NCBI GenBank assembly: GCA_003484235.1 | Contig: DNDP01000043.1 | Location: 5,317-11,681, forward strand | Source of the DNA: Verrucomicrobiales bacterium | Lineage (GTDB): Bacteria > Verrucomicrobiota > Verrucomicrobiia > Limisphaerales > RI-55 | Length of the DNA stretch: 6,365 nucleotides | Reading direction: 5' to 3' | In this document: positions 4,507 through 6,365 of the stretch, in pieces | Numbering within the stretch: the first letter of the stretch is position 1 | Layout: each line of letters opens with the position of its first letter | Program-made: the position numbers and the translations under genes | Notes under the pieces: generated by a model | What the model saw: the letters and a program-made list of their open reading frames with translations, nothing else | Databases searched by the model: none | What the model was told of the DNA's origin: nothing

Positions 4507-6365
4507 ATGTCATCGAAAGCCAAAGAACGAATCAACTTCGGCAAGATCAAGGAAATCCTGGCCCCGCCGAACCTGATCGAGCTTCAGACCACCTCCTTCA
4601 AGGAGTTTGTCCAGCTCGAGGTGGCGCCCAAGAAGCGGGCCAACACCGGCCTCCAGGCAGTGTTCACCGAGGTGTTCCCGATCGAAAGCTACGACGGGAA
4701 ATGCGTGCTGGATTTCGACAGTTATGAGATCGGCGAACCGAAGCTCGACTGGCTGGAATGCCTGCGTGAGGGGCTCACCTTTGGCGCTCCGCTGTATGTC
4801 ACCTTCCTCCTGAAGGACGAGCAGGGCGCCAAGGAGGAGAAGGTGTTCATGGGCGAGCTGCCGCTCATGACGCCGCAGGGCACGTTCGTGATCAACGGTG
4901 CGGAGCGGGTGATCGTCAGCCAGCTGCACCGCTCGCCCGGTCTGGCCTTCGAAGCCACCCAGCATCCGAACGGAAAGATGCTCCATTCGTTCCGCATCAT
5001 CCCCGACCGCGGCTCCTGGTACGAGGCGCAGTTCGACACGAGCGACATGCTCTATGTCTATCTGGACCGCAAGAAGCGCCGCCGGAAGTTCCTCACGACG
5101 ACCTTCTTCCGGGCCCTCGGCTACGGGACGGACGGCGAGATCATCAAGCTCTTCTACGACCTGGAGGAGTACTCCGTGAAGGAGGCCGAGAAGCTCGAGG
5201 ACATCCAGAACAAGGTCCTCATCGAGGACGCCGTGGACGAGGACAAGGGCATCATCGTCGCCCGCGCCTTCGAGCCCCTTTCCAAGGCCGTGATCAAGCA
5301 GATTGCCGAGCTCGGCATCAACAAGATCAAGGTCGTGGACACCTCCGTCGATGACGGCATCGTCATCAAGTGCATCAAGAAGGATCCCACCAAGAACGAG
5401 GAGGAGGCCCTCAAGGACATCTACCGCCGCCTGCGCCCCGGCGATCCGCCCACCGCCGCCAACGCCCGCGCCCTCATCAAGCGCCTCTTCTTCGATCCCA
5501 AGCGCTACGACCTGGGCCGCGTCGGCCGTTACAAGATCAACCAGAAGCTCAGCCTCGACGACGGCAACGACGCCCGCATCCTCACCCGCGAAGATCTCGT
5601 CGCCGCCACCAAATACCTCCTCCGCCTCAAGAAAGGGGAAGGCAGCCTCGATGACATCGACCATCTCGGCAGCCGCCGCGTCCGCACCGTCGGCGAGCTC
5701 CTCGCCAACCAGTGCCGCGTCGGCCTGGCCCGCACCGAGCGGCTCGTCAAGGAACGCATGACCCTCTTCGACCAGGGCGTGGACACCATGACCCCGCAGA
5801 AGCTCATCAACCCGAAGGCTCTCTCCGCCGTCATCCGCGACTTCTTCGGCCGCAGCCAGCTCAGCCAGTTCATGGACCAGATCAACCCCCTGGCCGAGCT
5901 CACCCACAAGCGCCGCTTGAGCGCCCTCGGGCCCGGCGGCCTCTCCCGCGACCGCGCCGGCTTCGAAGTCCGCGACGTCCACCCCTCGCACTACGGCCGC
6001 ATCTGCCCCATCGAGACCCCCGAAGGGCCCAACATCGGACTCATCGCCTCCCTGGCCACCTTTGCCCGCGTCAACGACTTCGGGTTCCTCGAGACCCCTT
6101 ACCGCAAGGTCGAAAAAGGCCGCGTCACCGGCCAGCTCGACTATCTGACCGCCGACCGCGAGGAAAACTTCGTCATCGCCCAGGCCAACGCCCTCATCGA
6201 TGACAAAGGCCACTTCCTCACCCCCAAGGTCAACTGCCGCTGCAAGGGCGACTTTGTGGACATCGAGCCCGCCAACGTCAACTACATGGACGTCAGCCCC
6301 AAGCAGCTCGTCTCCGTCGCCGCCTCCCTCATCCCGTTTCTGGAGCATGACGACGCCAACCGCGC
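4507..6365 (+). CDS. rpoB: DNA-directed RNA polymerase subunit beta, 3'-truncated by window edge
   Basis: RpoB is the second largest subunit of RNA polymerase and forms one side of the active-site cleft. 619 codons are visible, about half of a typical beta subunit, and the frame runs off the window edge unbroken. ATG 4507 has AAGG 5 nt upstream and gives the normal start (KERINFGKIKEILAPPNLIE). Conserved blocks include PLMTPQGTFVINGAERVIVS and QLHRSPG in the protrusion, RRLRPGDPPT and LFFDPKRYDLGRVGRYKIN after the lobe, then the rifampicin cluster at residues 448-475 (GRSQLSQFMDQINPLAEL and THKRRLSALG) and GGLSRDRAGFEVRDVH and CPIETPEGPNIGLI beyond it. D457, H467, R470 and S472, matching E. 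coli D516, H526, R529 and S531, are the sensitive-type residues, so rifampicin sensitivity is expected. rpoC normally follows. Third-position use becomes strongly C-rich after about base 5400. Confidence 0.98.
   Translation, partial: MSSKAKERINFGKIKEILAPPNLIELQTTSFKEFVQLEVAPKKRANTGLQAVFTEVFPIESYDGKCVLDFDSYEIGEPKLDWLECLREGLTFGAPLYVTFLLKDEQGAKEEKVFMGELPLMTPQGTFVINGAERVIVSQLHRSPGLAFEATQHPNGKMLHSFRIIPDRGSWYEAQFDTSDMLYVYLDRKKRRRKFLTTTFFRALGYGTDGEIIKLFYDLEEYSVKEAEKLEDIQNKVLIEDAVDEDKGIIVARAFEPLSKAVIKQIAELGINKIKVVDTSVDDGIVIKCIKKDPTKNEEEALKDIYRRLRPGDPPTAANARALIKRLFFDPKRYDLGRVGRYKINQKLSLDDGNDARILTREDLVAATKYLLRLKKGEGSLDDIDHLGSRRVRTVGELLANQCRVGLARTERLVKERMTLFDQGVDTMTPQKLINPKALSAVIRDFFGRSQLSQFMDQINPLAELTHKRRLSALGPGGLSRDRAGFEVRDVHPSHYGRICPIETPEGPNIGLIASLATFARVNDFGFLETPYRKVEKGRVTGQLDYLTADREENFVIAQANALIDDKGHFLTPKVNCRCKGDFVDIEPANVNYMDVSPKQLVSVAASLIPFLEHDDANR

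Noticed and set aside
5848..5931. Possible rifampicin-resistance changes in RpoB.
   Set aside because: The main contact residues D457, H467, R470 and S472 match the sensitive type. I459 in place of E. coli N518 is not evidence of resistance.
4510..6348. A 612-codon open frame on the minus strand antiparallel to rpoB.
   Set aside because: It is register-aligned with the rpoB codons and arises because GC-rich third positions remove reverse-strand stops. Its translation is low-complexity Leu/Val/Asp/Glu/Ala-rich with no recognisable domain.

Overview
This window is a slice of the universally conserved translation/transcription gene cluster of a GC-rich bacterium. In order, all on the + strand, it holds: the 3' part of tuf (EF-Tu), tRNA-Trp(CCA), tRNA-Ser(UGA), secE, nusG, rplK (L11), rplA (L1), rplJ (L10), rplL (L7/L12) and the 5' half of rpoB (RNA polymerase beta). 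Every coding gene matches a well known family at close to its normal length, and no frame is broken. The tuf-trnW-secE-nusG-rplKAJL-rpoB order is ancestral in Bacteria and says little about the lineage. The style of the RpoB N-terminus and the mostly weak or absent Shine-Dalgarno sequences suggest Verrucomicrobiota (Opitutus/Pedosphaera-like relatives). That placement is an inference from memory, not a search.

Layout. Bases 1-889 are the EF-Tu C-terminal three quarters. Bases 890-1184 hold a strong 13-bp hairpin without a T-run, then two tRNA genes that both encode their CCA ends. Bases 1185-2008 are secE and nusG, 11 nt apart. Bases 2018-4249 are the four ribosomal protein genes of the L11 and L10 groups, with gaps of 55, 20 and 120 nt between them. 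Bases 4250-4506 are a 257-nt non-coding gap with three consecutive hairpins, at the place where E. coli has its attenuator and RNase III site. From 4507 to the edge is rpoB, which includes the rifampicin-binding cluster.

How the genes work together. EF-Tu delivers aminoacyl-tRNA. L11, L10 and L7/L12 build the stalk that recruits EF-Tu, EF-G and other GTPases, and L1 forms the opposite stalk at the E site. NusG bridges RNA polymerase (RpoB) to Rho or the ribosome, and SecE is part of the SecYEG export channel.

I found no mobile element, CRISPR array, defence system or novel enzyme, and I regard this as an ordinary housekeeping region. The points worth a second look are the structured intergenic gaps (rplK-rplA, rplJ-rplL, rplL-rpoB), an apparent two-helix SecE, the tRNA-Ser lying between trnW and secE, and a marked shift in base composition inside rpoB near position 5400.
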